Source of the DNA: JAVBMJ01 sp031552535
GTDB taxonomy: Bacteria > Bacteroidota > Bacteroidia > Bacteroidales > Rikenellaceae
Length of the DNA stretch: 64,000 bases
NCBI GenBank assembly: GCA_031552535.1
Contig: JAVBMJ010000024.1
Location: 1 to 64,000, forward strand
Direction of reading: 5' to 3'
Under the pieces are notes generated by a model. It had not been told where the DNA came from, did not search any database, and saw only the letters and a list, made by a program, of their open reading frames with translations. The translations under genes were made by a program, and so were the position numbers. Positions 51,095 through 60,569 of the stretch are shown piece after piece; within the stretch, counting starts at the first letter, position 1, and each line of letters opens with the position of its first letter.

Positions 51095-52390
51095 ATGAAA
51101 TGTGAAGAATTCCGGGAAAATATAACAGAGTTGTTATATCCCGAAGAGGCATCTGAAAACATCATGGCAATGGAGGCTCACAAATTGCGTTGCGGGGAGT
51201 GCGCAAGCTATTATGCCGCGATGCGGGAAACCGTGACTGCCGTCACGCCGCGCCTGTTGCCCGTGGTCGTCGCAAAGCGTAGCCATAAGGAGAGAGGTGA
51301 GACACAAGGCAGAAAACCTGCCTTCCGCCTCAACCTGTTTCGTGCGGCTACAGCTGTGGCGGCATCGGTTATCGCAGTGGCAGCGGTGATAACGGCGGCG
51401 ATATATGGACCCGGGAATGCCCGTGCCGCAGGAAGCCTGTTCGACCGCTCGATGAAAAGCACGGCCAACGTAAAAAGCATGGTGATAACGCTTAATGTAA
51501 GGACGTTACCATGTGAAAATTTCGCTTATATCGACCGCTCGGCAGCGATGGTATCTCACCGTATCACCGTATTGCCAGGCATAGGAGGAAAATGGCGTAT
51601 AGACAAAGGATGCCGCATAGCATCGTTCGATGGTACAAACACCCGCATGTGGGGCTCTACCGGTGACATGGGATGGATCATTGCCGGAAATGAAAGCCGC
51701 GGATTTACAGAGTGGTTCGCACTTCTTTTGGACCCGGCATTGATCCTGGCCCACGAAAAAGCCGCCACCACTGCCGGGAAAGGGGCCCGTTACGACATAG
51801 CAGAGAGCGACACCATCATAATGCTATCCGTGAAGGTCCCGGCCCAGGGGTATTTCACTAACAGCTACCTGTTGGGAAGTTCGATAGAAGAATCCGATAC
51901 CCGCCGTGAATATACTTTCGATAAGGCTACGAGTCTTGTCCGGAGTATCAGTATCTATCTATGCGACGGCCCGCGGGAGACGCTTATACTCGAAACATCA
52001 TCTATAGCTTACGACGTGCCTGTAGATGAAACGTTATTCTCATCGTGGCCCGAGGGATACACATGGAACGATATGGGTCGCGACACAAGCGATCCGGCAT
52101 TTTCGGGGATATCTGCCGAGAAAGCAGCCGAAATGGTGTTCATGGCGATGCAGGAGAACCGCCTGGACGACGTTGCCGCCGCGCTTTCCTCCTATAATAT
52201 CAAAATGTTGAAGGAAAATTTCAGCGGGTTGAAACTGGTAGGCCTGGGGAAATCATTCCGTTCGGGTCAATACCCAGGGGTATTCGTACCTTATGAGATA
52301 GTACTGCCCGACGGCAAGGTCGAAAGACACAACATAGCCCTGCGCAATGACAATCCGTCGAAAACCTGGAAAGTCGACGGCGGACTGTAA
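51095..52390 (+). CDS. anti-sigma factor with zinc-finger-like N-terminus
   Basis: A 431-residue membrane protein. The first 45 residues hold HKLRCGECASYY, the HxxxCxxC of ZAS-type anti-sigma domains. A transmembrane helix (about 87-110, AVAASVIAVAAVITAAIYG) leads to a large periplasmic part of about 320 residues with a beta-rich LolA/RseB-like look (SMKSTANVKSMVITLNVRT) and a small C-terminal domain. It likely holds the ECF factor at the membrane until a lipid or envelope signal is sensed. Such a long sensor part is unusual for short FecR-type anti-sigmas. A pair of hairpins follows. Confidence 0.82.
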   Translation: MKCEEFRENITELLYPEEASENIMAMEAHKLRCGECASYYAAMRETVTAVTPRLLPVVVAKRSHKERGETQGRKPAFRLNLFRAATAVAASVIAVAAVITAAIYGPGNARAAGSLFDRSMKSTANVKSMVITLNVRTLPCENFAYIDRSAAMVSHRITVLPGIGGKWRIDKGCRIASFDGTNTRMWGSTGDMGWIIAGNESRGFTEWFALLLDPALILAHEKAATTAGKGARYDIAESDTIIMLSVKVPAQGYFTNSYLLGSSIEESDTRREYTFDKATSLVRSISIYLCDGPRETLILETSSIAYDVPVDETLFSSWPEGYTWNDMGRDTSDPAFSGISAEKAAEMVFMAMQENRLDDVAAALSSYNIKMLKENFSGLKLVGLGKSFRSGQYPGVFVPYEIVLPDGKVERHNIALRNDNPSKTWKVDGGL

Positions 52391-52441
52391 CCGGGATCAG
52401 TCCGAAAAGCAGGCTGGTGAAAATAACCGGGGTATGTCTTT

Positions 52442-52492
52442 CGGGTTGCGTAGCGACCCGGCAGGCCGCAGCTCCGCCACGCGGAGGCCTGC
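52442..52492 (+). terminator. double hairpin after anti-sigma gene
   Basis: CGGGTTGC/GCGACCCG (52442-52460) directly followed by a stem GCAGGC/GCCTGC with inner CTCCGC/GCGGAG (52461-52492), then a T-rich TCTTCATTTCATT. Fits an intrinsic terminator about 50-100 bases past the stop. Confidence 0.6.
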
Positions 52493-52569
52493 TCTTCATT
52501 TCATTACGATCAGTCTTCCGCGAGCTGCAGCCTGAGAACCCGGCTATGTCATAAAACATTTGCCCTACA

Positions 52570-52610
52570 TAAAGTCCAATAAATTTTCACACAAAATTTA
52601 TTGGACTTTA
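52570..52610. terminator. perfect AT-rich hairpin
   Basis: Perfect 18-base stem TAAAGTCCAATAAATTTT with its complement, loop CACAC. Between converging genes; probably bidirectional. Confidence 0.55.
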
Positions 52611-52669
52611 TATAAAACCAAAGTTGCCAACATAAAATTAAGAAACTGATACTGCAACATAAAAATGAT

Positions 52670-52704
52670 GGGGCCCGGGTAAGAACGATTCTTACCCGGG
52701 CCCC
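52670..52704 (-). terminator. ilv operon terminator
   Basis: Perfect 16-base stem GGGGCCCGGGTAAGAA with a 3-base loop, 17 bases beyond the ilvC stop; read leftward it is followed by CATCATTTTT. Confidence 0.8.
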
Positions 52705-52721
52705 ACGCATATTACACTTGT

Positions 52722-53774
52722 CTATTTCTTGCTGCGCTCGGGGCGGAGGCTGCGCACCGCGGCCCCGGCCTGCCAGAGTTCGCTTTCACGCAACGCGCGG
52801 AGCTCCTCCTCCAATTTTTCGCGGTAGTCGGGACGACTGTTTGAATCTATCGAACGCTGCGCCTCGTTGCCCGAAGCGACCTCGTCGTAGAGTTTGCGGA
52901 ACACGGGCAGCGTGGCATCCCTGAAAGGCCCGCACCAGTCCAGCGCGCCGCGTTGCGCCGTGGTCGAACAGTTGGCGTACATCCAGTCCATGCCATTCTC
53001 CGCCACGAGCGGCATAAGGCTCTGGGTCAGCTCCTCCACCGTTTCGTTGAACGCCTCGGACGGTGTGTGCCCATTCTCACGCAACACCTGATACTGTGCC
53101 GCGAATATCCCCTGTATGGCTCCCATCAACGTGCCGCGTTCGCCCGTAAGGTCGGAATATACCTCGCGGCGGAAGTCGGTCTCGAACAGGTAGCCCGATC
53201 CCACACCGATGCCCAATGCCAAAACACGCTCCATGGCACGCCCTGTGGCGTCCTGGAAAATAGCGTAACTCGAATTCAGCCCGCGGCCCTCAAGGAAAAG
53301 GCGGCGCAACGAAGTCCCCGAACCTTTGGGGGCCACCAATATAACATCCACATCGGCAGGGGGGATTATACCCGTACGCTCCTTGTAGGTGATGGCGAAG
53401 CCGTGTGAGAAATAAAGCGCCTTGCCCGACGTGAGATGTTTCTTTACAGTAGGCCAAACGGCTATCTGCGCCGCATCGGATAACAGGTACTGTATTATCG
53501 TGGCACGGCTGCACGCCTCTTCTATATCGAACAGCGTCTGCCCCGGAACCCATCCGTCGGCCACCGCCTTATCCCAGGTCTTCGAATCCTTCCTCTGCCC
53601 CACGATCACGTTGAACCCGTTGTCCCTGAGGTTGAGCGACTGCCCGGGGCCCTGCACTCCATAACCGATCACTGCGATAGTCTCGCCCTTAAGCACTTCG
53701 CGTGCTTTCTCCAGGGGGAACTCTTCACGTGTGGCCACATTCTCGACCACGCCCCCGAAATTCATTTTTGCCAT
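52722..53774 (-). CDS. ilvC: ketol-acid reductoisomerase IlvC
   Basis: Second common step of valine/isoleucine synthesis: NADPH-dependent isomeroreduction of acetohydroxy acids. 350 residues, class I with the Bacteroidota-type sequence. VIGYGVQGPGQSLNLRDNG binds NADPH; VAPKGSGTSLRRLF and the acidic metal site (TDFRREVYSDLTGERG) follow. The last gene of the leftward ilv group, separated from ilvN by a peptidase gene. Confidence 0.95.
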   Translation of the reverse strand: MAKMNFGGVVENVATREEFPLEKAREVLKGETIAVIGYGVQGPGQSLNLRDNGFNVIVGQRKDSKTWDKAVADGWVPGQTLFDIEEACSRATIIQYLLSDAAQIAVWPTVKKHLTSGKALYFSHGFAITYKERTGIIPPADVDVILVAPKGSGTSLRRLFLEGRGLNSSYAIFQDATGRAMERVLALGIGVGSGYLFETDFRREVYSDLTGERGTLMGAIQGIFAAQYQVLRENGHTPSEAFNETVEELTQSLMPLVAENGMDWMYANCSTTAQRGALDWCGPFRDATLPVFRKLYDEVASGNEAQRSIDSNSRPDYREKLEEELRALRESELWQAGAAVRSLRPERSKK

Positions 53775-53850
53775 AATCCTGATTTTTACCGGGCTCTATA
53801 AAGCCATCAAACTAATTATTATCAATAAGTTAATATTCCATGCGCTGCCA

Positions 53851-56049
53851 TTACCTCCTCAGCAGCCTGTTGACCGACTTCTGCGCTTCGTCGCGAATCT
53901 CTTTCGTATCGTCCGACGCAGCTATCGCTCGCAAACCCTCTACTATCTCCTCTCGGCGCCACGACATATCGAACCAGCCCAGAACTTCGATGGCTTCCCT
54001 CCGCAACGATTCGCTGCGGCTGCGGTCTGCGGCAAAGGTCAGCAACGGACCGGCGCCCCACGAAGCGGGATTGTTGCGGAACCACAACAGCACATAGCCT
54101 TTCTCGACCGCCTTGCTTACCGTATCCTTCAGCAGCGTCATGTCACGCTCGATTGTCGTGAGGTTGGCGCGTGTGCCGTTTATCTCCGACACCACGTCGG
54201 ACCGGTCGTAGAACTTCATGCCGGCGGCCTGTTTTTCGATAGCTGAGGCCAATTTGTCCTGATCGAACATGCGGCTTTTGTAACTCACGTTGAACATCAC
54301 GCGCTTCGAGACGTTGTCCACGAGCATGTTTTCGGCAAACGCGGGCAACAGTTCATCGGAGCCTGTTCTGGCTGCGTAGACTACCGCAAAACGCCTCGTC
54401 AGTTCATTGGCGTCGAGTACCGCCGCCTTGAGCACGTCATAGAACTCCGGCCCGCCCATGCGTGCAAGAATGCGCATCGCCTCCAGCCGCACCACCTCGT
54501 ACTGCGACGAGAAATAAGTGTCTTTCAACACTTTGCCCAGCCCGGGATAACCGCCGCGGTAAAGCATTCTATAGACCATGCACTGTACGTCGCACGAGGG
54601 ATGGCCCGTTTTTTTCAGCCAATATTTCGTATCGCCGTCGTGGAGGGCTACCGCCTCGTTGATATCGAAGTCGAGAGCCGTGTTGGCGAACCGGTAGGTC
54701 GGGTCGCCGAAGATGTGCGATTCCAGGAACGGGTTGAACCTGTTCCACTGCCCTATGCGCAAGCCCCCGGCCAGCAATCCCATAAATTCCTCGGCCCATT
54801 TGTCCTGCACGGCGTTGACCGAATTGGCCTGGGTGGCTATCGTTTTGCCGCCGCCGAAAATATAAGCCCCGGCGATATAGTCGTCCAGGTGGTACGAACC
54901 GTTAAAACATGCGTCCAGCACCACGAAACGCGCATCGGGACGCACTTCGAGCACCTCTTCCAGCGTGATGTCGAGCGACAGGTTGTAGATCGAGTCGGCC
55001 TCTATGAGCTTCGGGTCCAGAGCCTCCTCGCACCATTGGCGCGGTACGCCCAGGCTCCTGACATACCGGTCTATCGCCGCTTCACTGTCTTTGCCATCGC
55101 GCAAGGCCGATAATATTTTGCTGCGAAGATAGAGTTTTATGTTATTTATCGACCCGCCCACCGCACTCGTCGATTGATAGCCGTTGATATATTGTTTGCG
55201 GGGCGAGCCGTGGGTGTGGAACAGCATCACGTCCAGATCGTCGCGCACTATCTCATTAAATAGTGTTGTTTTCAGCGGATACCGGCTTTCAAAATCCATG
55301 AATTTAAAATAACTGCCGGGCATCGAGAGCGATGGCAACTGTTCCTTCAGCATTATTTGTTCGGCGGCCCAGGCCAGTTTCGATTCGCTGCTGTTGCCGT
55401 GGCCCCGCGCCGAAGTCATCTGGTCGAGGCGGTCCGGTCCGGCCTGGCGCCCGGCGACGACCTTGCGCAGGTATTCGTCAAGAAGGGCGTATTTATCTTT
55501 CGGTCCGTTTTCCAAAGGCTTTATACGCGCCGAATAGATCGCCGGGGACACCGATTGCCGCGAATCGGGACGCAATGTATAGTAGAAATAATCCGTCTTC
55601 ACGGAGTCGCGTTTCAGGAAATCGAACTTCAGGCCGAAATCGTCGTAATAACGGTCGGATGGCACACTCGACTGCTGCCAGTCGCGAACCTGGTCCATCT
55701 TGAAAGCCGACGTGAGATGTTGCGCGTCGCGGATCATGGCCACCGGTATATCGCCCACGAACACCGCCCCCTCCAAAGGAGCCTTCGGGTCGCCGTGCAG
55801 TTTTTCGAGCAGGGCGCGTATCTCTTCGGGCGATTGCCAGTTGCGGCTCACGATATAAGTCCCCAGACCATCGCGCTCAACCGCGTCGCGATAGGCGTTT
55901 ACCGCCTCTTTCACACGGGCATAACTCATCGAGTCGATGACAATGGCAAACGTCGAACGGCTCTTTGTTTTCGGGGCTTCGAGCGGTTGGGCATTGGCTG
56001 AAAGCGCAAAACACGCCACCGCAACTGTGTAAATTATAATCCGTTTCAT
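53851..56049 (-). CDS. secreted caspase-fold (C25-like) peptidase with HEAT repeats
   Basis: A 732-residue exported protein; signal peptide ends LSANAQ. The N-terminal two thirds look like a clan CD (gingipain/caspase-like) domain: VFVGDIPVAMI, the His of MLFHTHGSP (His280), and the Cys of VVLDACFNGSYHL (Cys381), in the HG...AC order of the family. From about residue 510 there are HEAT-like helical repeats (YEVVRLEAMRILARMGGPEF, REAIEVLGWFDMSWRREEIV). It sits inside the ilv operon between ilvN and ilvC, where Bacteroidota often have an acyl-ACP thioesterase (from memory). No T9SS C-terminal sorting domain is evident. Proteolysis is inferred. Confidence 0.78.
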   Translation of the reverse strand: MKRIIIYTVAVACFALSANAQPLEAPKTKSRSTFAIVIDSMSYARVKEAVNAYRDAVERDGLGTYIVSRNWQSPEEIRALLEKLHGDPKAPLEGAVFVGDIPVAMIRDAQHLTSAFKMDQVRDWQQSSVPSDRYYDDFGLKFDFLKRDSVKTDYFYYTLRPDSRQSVSPAIYSARIKPLENGPKDKYALLDEYLRKVVAGRQAGPDRLDQMTSARGHGNSSESKLAWAAEQIMLKEQLPSLSMPGSYFKFMDFESRYPLKTTLFNEIVRDDLDVMLFHTHGSPRKQYINGYQSTSAVGGSINNIKLYLRSKILSALRDGKDSEAAIDRYVRSLGVPRQWCEEALDPKLIEADSIYNLSLDITLEEVLEVRPDARFVVLDACFNGSYHLDDYIAGAYIFGGGKTIATQANSVNAVQDKWAEEFMGLLAGGLRIGQWNRFNPFLESHIFGDPTYRFANTALDFDINEAVALHDGDTKYWLKKTGHPSCDVQCMVYRMLYRGGYPGLGKVLKDTYFSSQYEVVRLEAMRILARMGGPEFYDVLKAAVLDANELTRRFAVVYAARTGSDELLPAFAENMLVDNVSKRVMFNVSYKSRMFDQDKLASAIEKQAAGMKFYDRSDVVSEINGTRANLTTIERDMTLLKDTVSKAVEKGYVLLWFRNNPASWGAGPLLTFAADRSRSESLRREAIEVLGWFDMSWRREEIVEGLRAIAASDDTKEIRDEAQKSVNRLLRR

Positions 56050-56104
56050 AGATCCCAGGAAAAATTTATAGATTTAGCAACCCCGAAATATACCTATTCT
56101 CAAT

Positions 56105-56623
56105 CTATTCCACAAATTTTTCTCCCAAACGGTCGGCCACAGTGTCGCGGTGTAGCACCACGCTTCCCGAGCGCGTGAACTCTATCAGGACCCCCTGGCC
56201 GTCGAGTTCGCGGCGCAACTGTTCGACGTCTTCCCTTGTGCCGGTCTTTTCCATGACGACATATCCGGCCGAAAGTTCTACCAGGCGAGCCCCCCACTGC
56301 CGGGTGAGCGAGTCGACCCTCGTGGCGTCGCGGAACATACGCGACGATATTTTATAAAGCGCGATCTCCTGGGTGATCAGTTCGTCCTGGTCGTAGAATT
56401 CCACCTCGATGACCTCGATTATATTGCGAAGTTGCCGCACCAGTTTCTGCATCGTCTCGCCGGTCGAATATGCTGTGATGACGAACATGCTTATGCCCTT
56501 GAGCGACGACTCGGAAACTTTCAGGCTCTCTATATTGATCTTGCGGCGGAGATAGTGCGCCGTGATACGGTTCAGCACCCCTATGTGGTTCTCCGTAAAC
56601 GCTATAACGATATATTCTCTCAT
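56105..56623 (-). CDS. ilvN: acetolactate synthase small subunit
   Basis: Regulatory subunit that gives valine feedback control to IlvB. 172 residues: an N-terminal ACT domain (ITAHYLRRKINIESLKVSES, STGETMQKLVRQLRNIIEV) and a C-terminal domain (VMEKTGTREDVEQLRREL, LIEFTRSGSVVLHRDT). It lies 39 bases after ilvB. The start is ATG. Confidence 0.94.
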   Translation of the reverse strand: MREYIVIAFTENHIGVLNRITAHYLRRKINIESLKVSESSLKGISMFVITAYSTGETMQKLVRQLRNIIEVIEVEFYDQDELITQEIALYKISSRMFRDATRVDSLTRQWGARLVELSAGYVVMEKTGTREDVEQLRRELDGQGVLIEFTRSGSVVLHRDTVADRLGEKFVE

Positions 56624-56662
56624 TGTTTGATAATCATTTGCACCGGGTAAACCCGGAGGGAA

Positions 56663-58396
56663 TCATTCACTGAAGACTGTAGACGAAAGAGACGCTCCCG
56701 ACGGAACCATTGGGAATACGTTATCCTCGCGCTTTACCACCACCTCCAGCAGATATGACCCTTCGGCGGCGATCATCACGCGCAGAGCCTCGTCCAGGTC
56801 GCGCGGGTCGTCGACCCGCGCCGACGGGATGCGGTATGCTGCAGCCACAGCCGCAAAATCGGGATTTTCGAGCTCGGTGAACGAATAGCGCTTATCGTAG
56901 AAAAGCTGCTGCCACTGGCGTACCATCCCCAGATATGAGTTATTCAAAACCAATATTTTCACTCCTATACCGTTCTGCATTATCGTGCCCAACTCCTGGA
57001 TGGTCATCTGTAGCCCCCCGTCGCCCAATACTGCGATCACAGGCCTCTCCGGGACACCCAGTTTCGCGCCAATGGCTGCCGGAAGGCCGAAGCCCATCGT
57101 CCCCAGACCGCCGGAAGTGATGAAACTGCGCGTGGAATTGAAGCGCGAGTAGCGGGCGCTGAACATCTGGTTTTGCCCCACGTCGGTAACCACCACCGCA
57201 TTGCCGTCGACAGCATCGGCCAGGCTGCGTATCACATTAGCCATGGTGATCGCATCCCCGCCGTTACGTTCCATAGGCAGGATCACTTTCTCCCGTTCTA
57301 TAGCCCACCTCTGGCGTGCGAATTCCAACCATTCGTCACGCTCGACATGTTTCAGCCCCACCTTGAAGGCTTCGAGGGCTTCGAGCGCATCGCTGTGCAC
57401 AGGCAGGTCGACCCTAAGATTCTTGCCCAGTTCGGAGGCGTCTATATCGACATGTATGATATCGGCCCACGGGGCGTAACCCTTGACGTCGCCCGTCACG
57501 CGGTCGCTGAAACGCATCCCGACGGCTATAATCCGGTCGCTGTGCTGGGTCATTTCGTTGGCCGCCACGTTGCCGTGCATACCCAGGTTGCCTACAAACA
57601 ACGGATGGGAACTCGGCACGGCCGATATGCCCATCAGCGTGGCAGCCATCGGAATGTTGCCCGCTTCGGCGAACTCCACTATTGATCGTTCGGCCCCCGA
57701 CAGCTTGACGCCCTGCCCCACGAGTATCAGTGGGCGCGAACTGCGGTTGATCATATCCACGCCACGGCGCGCGGTCTCGGCGTCGACCACCGGATGCGGA
57801 TTATAACTGCGCAACGACACGCATGGCCGGTAGAGGAAATCGACCGTCTCCGACTGCGCGTTCTTCGCAAAGTCGATCACAACGGGGCCCGGACGGCCCG
57901 AACGCGCTATATAGAACGCCTTTGCCACCGCCCCCGGTATCTCGGAAGCCGAAGTGACCTGGAAATTCCACTTCGTGACGGGCATCGTCATGCTGATTAT
58001 ATCGGCCTCCTGGAAGGCGTCGGTACCCAGCAACGACGCAGCTACTTGTCCCGTGATGCAGACCAGCGGCGTGGAATCTATCATTGCGTCGGCAATCCCG
58101 GTCAACAGGTTGGTGGCACCGGGACCCGATGTGGCAAGGCATACGCCCACTTTTCCCGTCGCCCGGGCATATCCCTGCGCGGCATGCACGGCCCCCTGCT
58201 CGTGGCGTGTGAGCACGTGGTGTATCTTGTCGCGGTAGTGGTAAAGGTGATCGTAGATCGGGATCACCGCCCCGCCCGGGTAGCCGAACATCACGTCGAC
58301 ACCCTCGGCTATGAGCGAAAGCATCAGTGCCTCGCCCCCTTGTATTTTTTGTTTATTCGACATCTCTCTTTTAAGTAATTCATGCACCACGTTCAT
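56663..58396 (-). CDS. ilvB: acetolactate synthase large subunit
   Basis: Thiamine diphosphate enzyme that makes acetolactate or acetohydroxybutyrate. About 577 residues. VMFGYPGGAVIPIYDHL and RHEQGAVHAAQGYAR (TPP Glu) lie near the start; GDGGLQMTIQELGTIMQNG...LNN is the metal-diphosphate motif. The open frame runs much further up inside ilvD; the ATG at 58396 overlaps the ilvD stop as ATGA and gives MNVVHELLKREMSNKQK, while the ATG at 58363 (MSNKQKIQGGEAL) is the alternative and has AGAGAG just before it. Confidence 0.94.
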   Translation of the reverse strand: MNVVHELLKREMSNKQKIQGGEALMLSLIAEGVDVMFGYPGGAVIPIYDHLYHYRDKIHHVLTRHEQGAVHAAQGYARATGKVGVCLATSGPGATNLLTGIADAMIDSTPLVCITGQVAASLLGTDAFQEADIISMTMPVTKWNFQVTSASEIPGAVAKAFYIARSGRPGPVVIDFAKNAQSETVDFLYRPCVSLRSYNPHPVVDAETARRGVDMINRSSRPLILVGQGVKLSGAERSIVEFAEAGNIPMAATLMGISAVPSSHPLFVGNLGMHGNVAANEMTQHSDRIIAVGMRFSDRVTGDVKGYAPWADIIHVDIDASELGKNLRVDLPVHSDALEALEAFKVGLKHVERDEWLEFARQRWAIEREKVILPMERNGGDAITMANVIRSLADAVDGNAVVVTDVGQNQMFSARYSRFNSTRSFITSGGLGTMGFGLPAAIGAKLGVPERPVIAVLGDGGLQMTIQELGTIMQNGIGVKILVLNNSYLGMVRQWQQLFYDKRYSFTELENPDFAAVAAAYRIPSARVDDPRDLDEALRVMIAAEGSYLLEVVVKREDNVFPMVPSGASLSSTVFSE

Positions 58397-60231
58397 TCTT
58401 CCACTACCCTCACCCCGCCTTTGTCGGCCGACGCTGCCATCGAAGCGTAAGCCTTCAGCGCTTTCGACACCACACGGTCGCGGTTTGCCGGACGATATTG
58501 CTCCACGCGCCAGCGTCGCCGCTCCAACTCTTCGCCGGTCAGCTCTACGTCGATCCTGCGTGCAGGGATATCTATCGTTATGCGGTCGCCATCCTCCAGC
58601 AACGCAATTTCGCCCCCTGCGGCGGCTTCGGGCGAGACATGTCCTATCGACAATCCCGAGGTGCCACCCGAAAAACGCCCGTCGGTCAACAGCGCGCACG
58701 CCTTGTCGAGGCGCCGCGATTTGAGGTACGACGTCGGGTAGAGCATTTCCTGCATCCCGGGACCCCCGCGCGGCCCTTCGTAGCGGATCACCACCACGTC
58801 GCCCGCCGATACCCGGCCTCCCAATATGCCCTCGACGGCATCCTCCTGCGACTCGAACACACGCGCCGTACCCTCGAAACGGAGGATCGACTCGTCGACA
58901 CCGGCAGTCTTGACGATACACCCCGCCGTTGCGATATTTCCGTATAAAACAGCCAATCCGCCGTCGGCAGAGTAGGCGTGCGCCGCGTCGCGTATGCACC
59001 CCGTAGCGCGGTCGGTGTCGGCTGCCTCGTAGTATCTGTTCTGCGAGGCCATCATCGTGTTGAAGAAGCCTCCCGGAGCGGAAAGCGCCCTGTATAGTGC
59101 CTCGTCCGTGACACCCGGCCCCGCAAGATCGTTCTCCGCAAGAGCCATGGCAAGATCGACGTAGTCAACCCGTAGCACCGAAGTGTCGAGCAACCCTGCC
59201 CGGTCCAGTTCGGCCATGATCGAGAGCACGCCCCCCGCGCGGTTGACATCCTCGATATGGTATTTACGGTAATTGGGCGACACCTTGCACAGCACCGGGA
59301 CACGACGCGACAGGGCGTCTATATCGGCCATCGAAAAATCGACACCCGCCTCGGCAGCCACCGCCAACAGGTGCAGTACGGTATTCGAGGATCCTCCCAT
59401 CGCTATGTCGAGCGACATGGCATTAAGGAAAGCCTGCCGCGTGGCTATCGAGCGCGGCAACACCCCCTCATCGCCTTCGAAATAATACCGTTCAGCGTTG
59501 CGTACGATCAGCCTTGCCGCATCGCGCAGCAGATCCTGCCTCAGCGCATGTGTCGCCACCAATGTGCCGTTGCCGGGCAAGGCGAGTCCTAAAGCCTCGG
59601 CAAGGCAGTTCATCGAATTGGCCGTGAACATCCCCGAACAGCTTCCGCAAGTGGGGCAAGCACCTTGCGAAATGCGCTCCAGCACGTCGTCCGGAACGCT
59701 TTCGTCGGCTCCCCGCACCATCACATCGACCAGATCGTAGCTCTCGCCGTCGACCACACCCGCCTCCATAGGCCCTCCCGAAACGAACACCGCCGGAATA
59801 TTCAGCCTCATAGCCGCCATCAGCATGCCGGGAGTTATCTTATCGCAATTCGATATACAGACCATCGCGTCGACCGTGTGGGCGTTGACCATATACTCCA
59901 CACTGTCGGCTATCAACTCGCGCGAAGGAAGCGAGTATAGCATCCCGTCGTGCCCCATGGCAATGCCATCGTCGATAGCTATAGTGTTAAACTCAGCCGC
60001 AAAACAGCCTTCGGACTCTATCCAGCGCTTCACCTGCTGGCCCGCTTCGTGCAGATGCGCATGGCCCGGCACGAATTGTGTGAACGAATTGACGACGGCA
60101 ATCACCGGACGGCCGAAATGCTCGTCACGCATGCCGTTGGCACGCCACAGGCTACGGGCCCCGGCCATCTTACGGCCCGAAGTCGACACCGCGCTCCTCA
60201 ATGGTTTCATTACCTTATCTCCACTGTCCAT
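58393..60231 (-). CDS. ilvD: dihydroxy-acid dehydratase IlvD
   Basis: Third common step of branched-chain amino acid synthesis. 612 residues; the iron-sulfur Cys positions are in ISNCDKITPGM and CPTCGSCSGMFTANSMNC; NTIAIDDGIAMGHDGM is the catalytic region. First gene of the ilv group; AAGGAG lies just before the ATG at 60231 (an internal ATG seven codons later is possible). Translationally coupled to ilvB. Confidence 0.96.
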   Translation of the reverse strand: MDSGDKVMKPLRSAVSTSGRKMAGARSLWRANGMRDEHFGRPVIAVVNSFTQFVPGHAHLHEAGQQVKRWIESEGCFAAEFNTIAIDDGIAMGHDGMLYSLPSRELIADSVEYMVNAHTVDAMVCISNCDKITPGMLMAAMRLNIPAVFVSGGPMEAGVVDGESYDLVDVMVRGADESVPDDVLERISQGACPTCGSCSGMFTANSMNCLAEALGLALPGNGTLVATHALRQDLLRDAARLIVRNAERYYFEGDEGVLPRSIATRQAFLNAMSLDIAMGGSSNTVLHLLAVAAEAGVDFSMADIDALSRRVPVLCKVSPNYRKYHIEDVNRAGGVLSIMAELDRAGLLDTSVLRVDYVDLAMALAENDLAGPGVTDEALYRALSAPGGFFNTMMASQNRYYEAADTDRATGCIRDAAHAYSADGGLAVLYGNIATAGCIVKTAGVDESILRFEGTARVFESQEDAVEGILGGRVSAGDVVVIRYEGPRGGPGMQEMLYPTSYLKSRRLDKACALLTDGRFSGGTSGLSIGHVSPEAAAGGEIALLEDGDRITIDIPARRIDVELTGEELERRRWRVEQYRPANRDRVVSKALKAYASMAASADKGGVRVVEE

Positions 60232-60411
60232 AACACTCCTTTCGCGACAAAGTTGGTGATTACTTCATCCCGGCACACAGTACGCCACTGCAGGCCGCCG
60301 ATGTACAAAAGCGCAAATCACAAATCAAGATGCAGTGCACAAGTTTATTACTCTGCCGACAGACACTATATCAAAAAAATATTTTTATTGCGTATTGTTG
60401 ATTTTATAACG

Positions 60412-60419
60412 CAAAGATA
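60412..60419 (-). promoter_or_regulatory. candidate ilv operon promoter
   Basis: Read leftward TATCTTTG (TAnnTTTG) with TTTT 19 bases upstream in place of TTTG. Confidence 0.55.
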
Positions 60420-60444
60420 TAAAATTCCACATCAAAATAAAAAT

Positions 60445-60490
60445 CGCAGTCCGGATAGATTTTACCAATGGAAAATCTATCCGGACTGCG
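60445..60490 (-). terminator. hairpin between the barrel gene and ilvD
   Basis: Perfect 19-base stem CGCAGTCCGGATAGATTTT with its complement and an 8-base loop; read leftward it is followed by ATTTTTATTTT. A strong intrinsic terminator for the genes at 61-62 kb. Confidence 0.8.
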
Positions 60491-60569
60491 ACAGGCGGAT
60501 TGTATAGGCGGCAGCCACATACATCCGGCAATAATGTCATATAAAAAAGCCGGCACTTGCCGGGCGGCG

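Larger units (their letters stand above)
52391..52721. other. intergenic terminator region between anti-sigma gene and ilvC
   Basis: No gene in this 331-base stretch; the flanking genes converge. It contains four hairpins: 52442-52460, 52461-52492, 52570-52610 and 52670-52704. Confidence 0.6.
60232..60569. other. ilv leader and upstream region
   Basis: Non-coding. It contains a leftward promoter candidate (60412-60419) that would give ilvD a leader of about 170 bases, and a strong hairpin (60445-60490) that ends the upstream gene. I looked for a leader peptide rich in Ile, Leu or Val codons and for a T-box and found neither. Confidence 0.5.

Noticed and set aside
58397..58999. A long N-terminal extension of IlvB
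   Set aside because: It overlaps ilvD coding sequence in another frame; family alignment and the ATGA overlap put the start at 58396 or 58363.
60232..60411. Amino acid attenuator or T-box before ilvD
   Set aside because: No leader peptide with Ile, Leu or Val runs and no T-box sequence are present; the nearby hairpin ends the upstream gene and lies before the promoter candidate.
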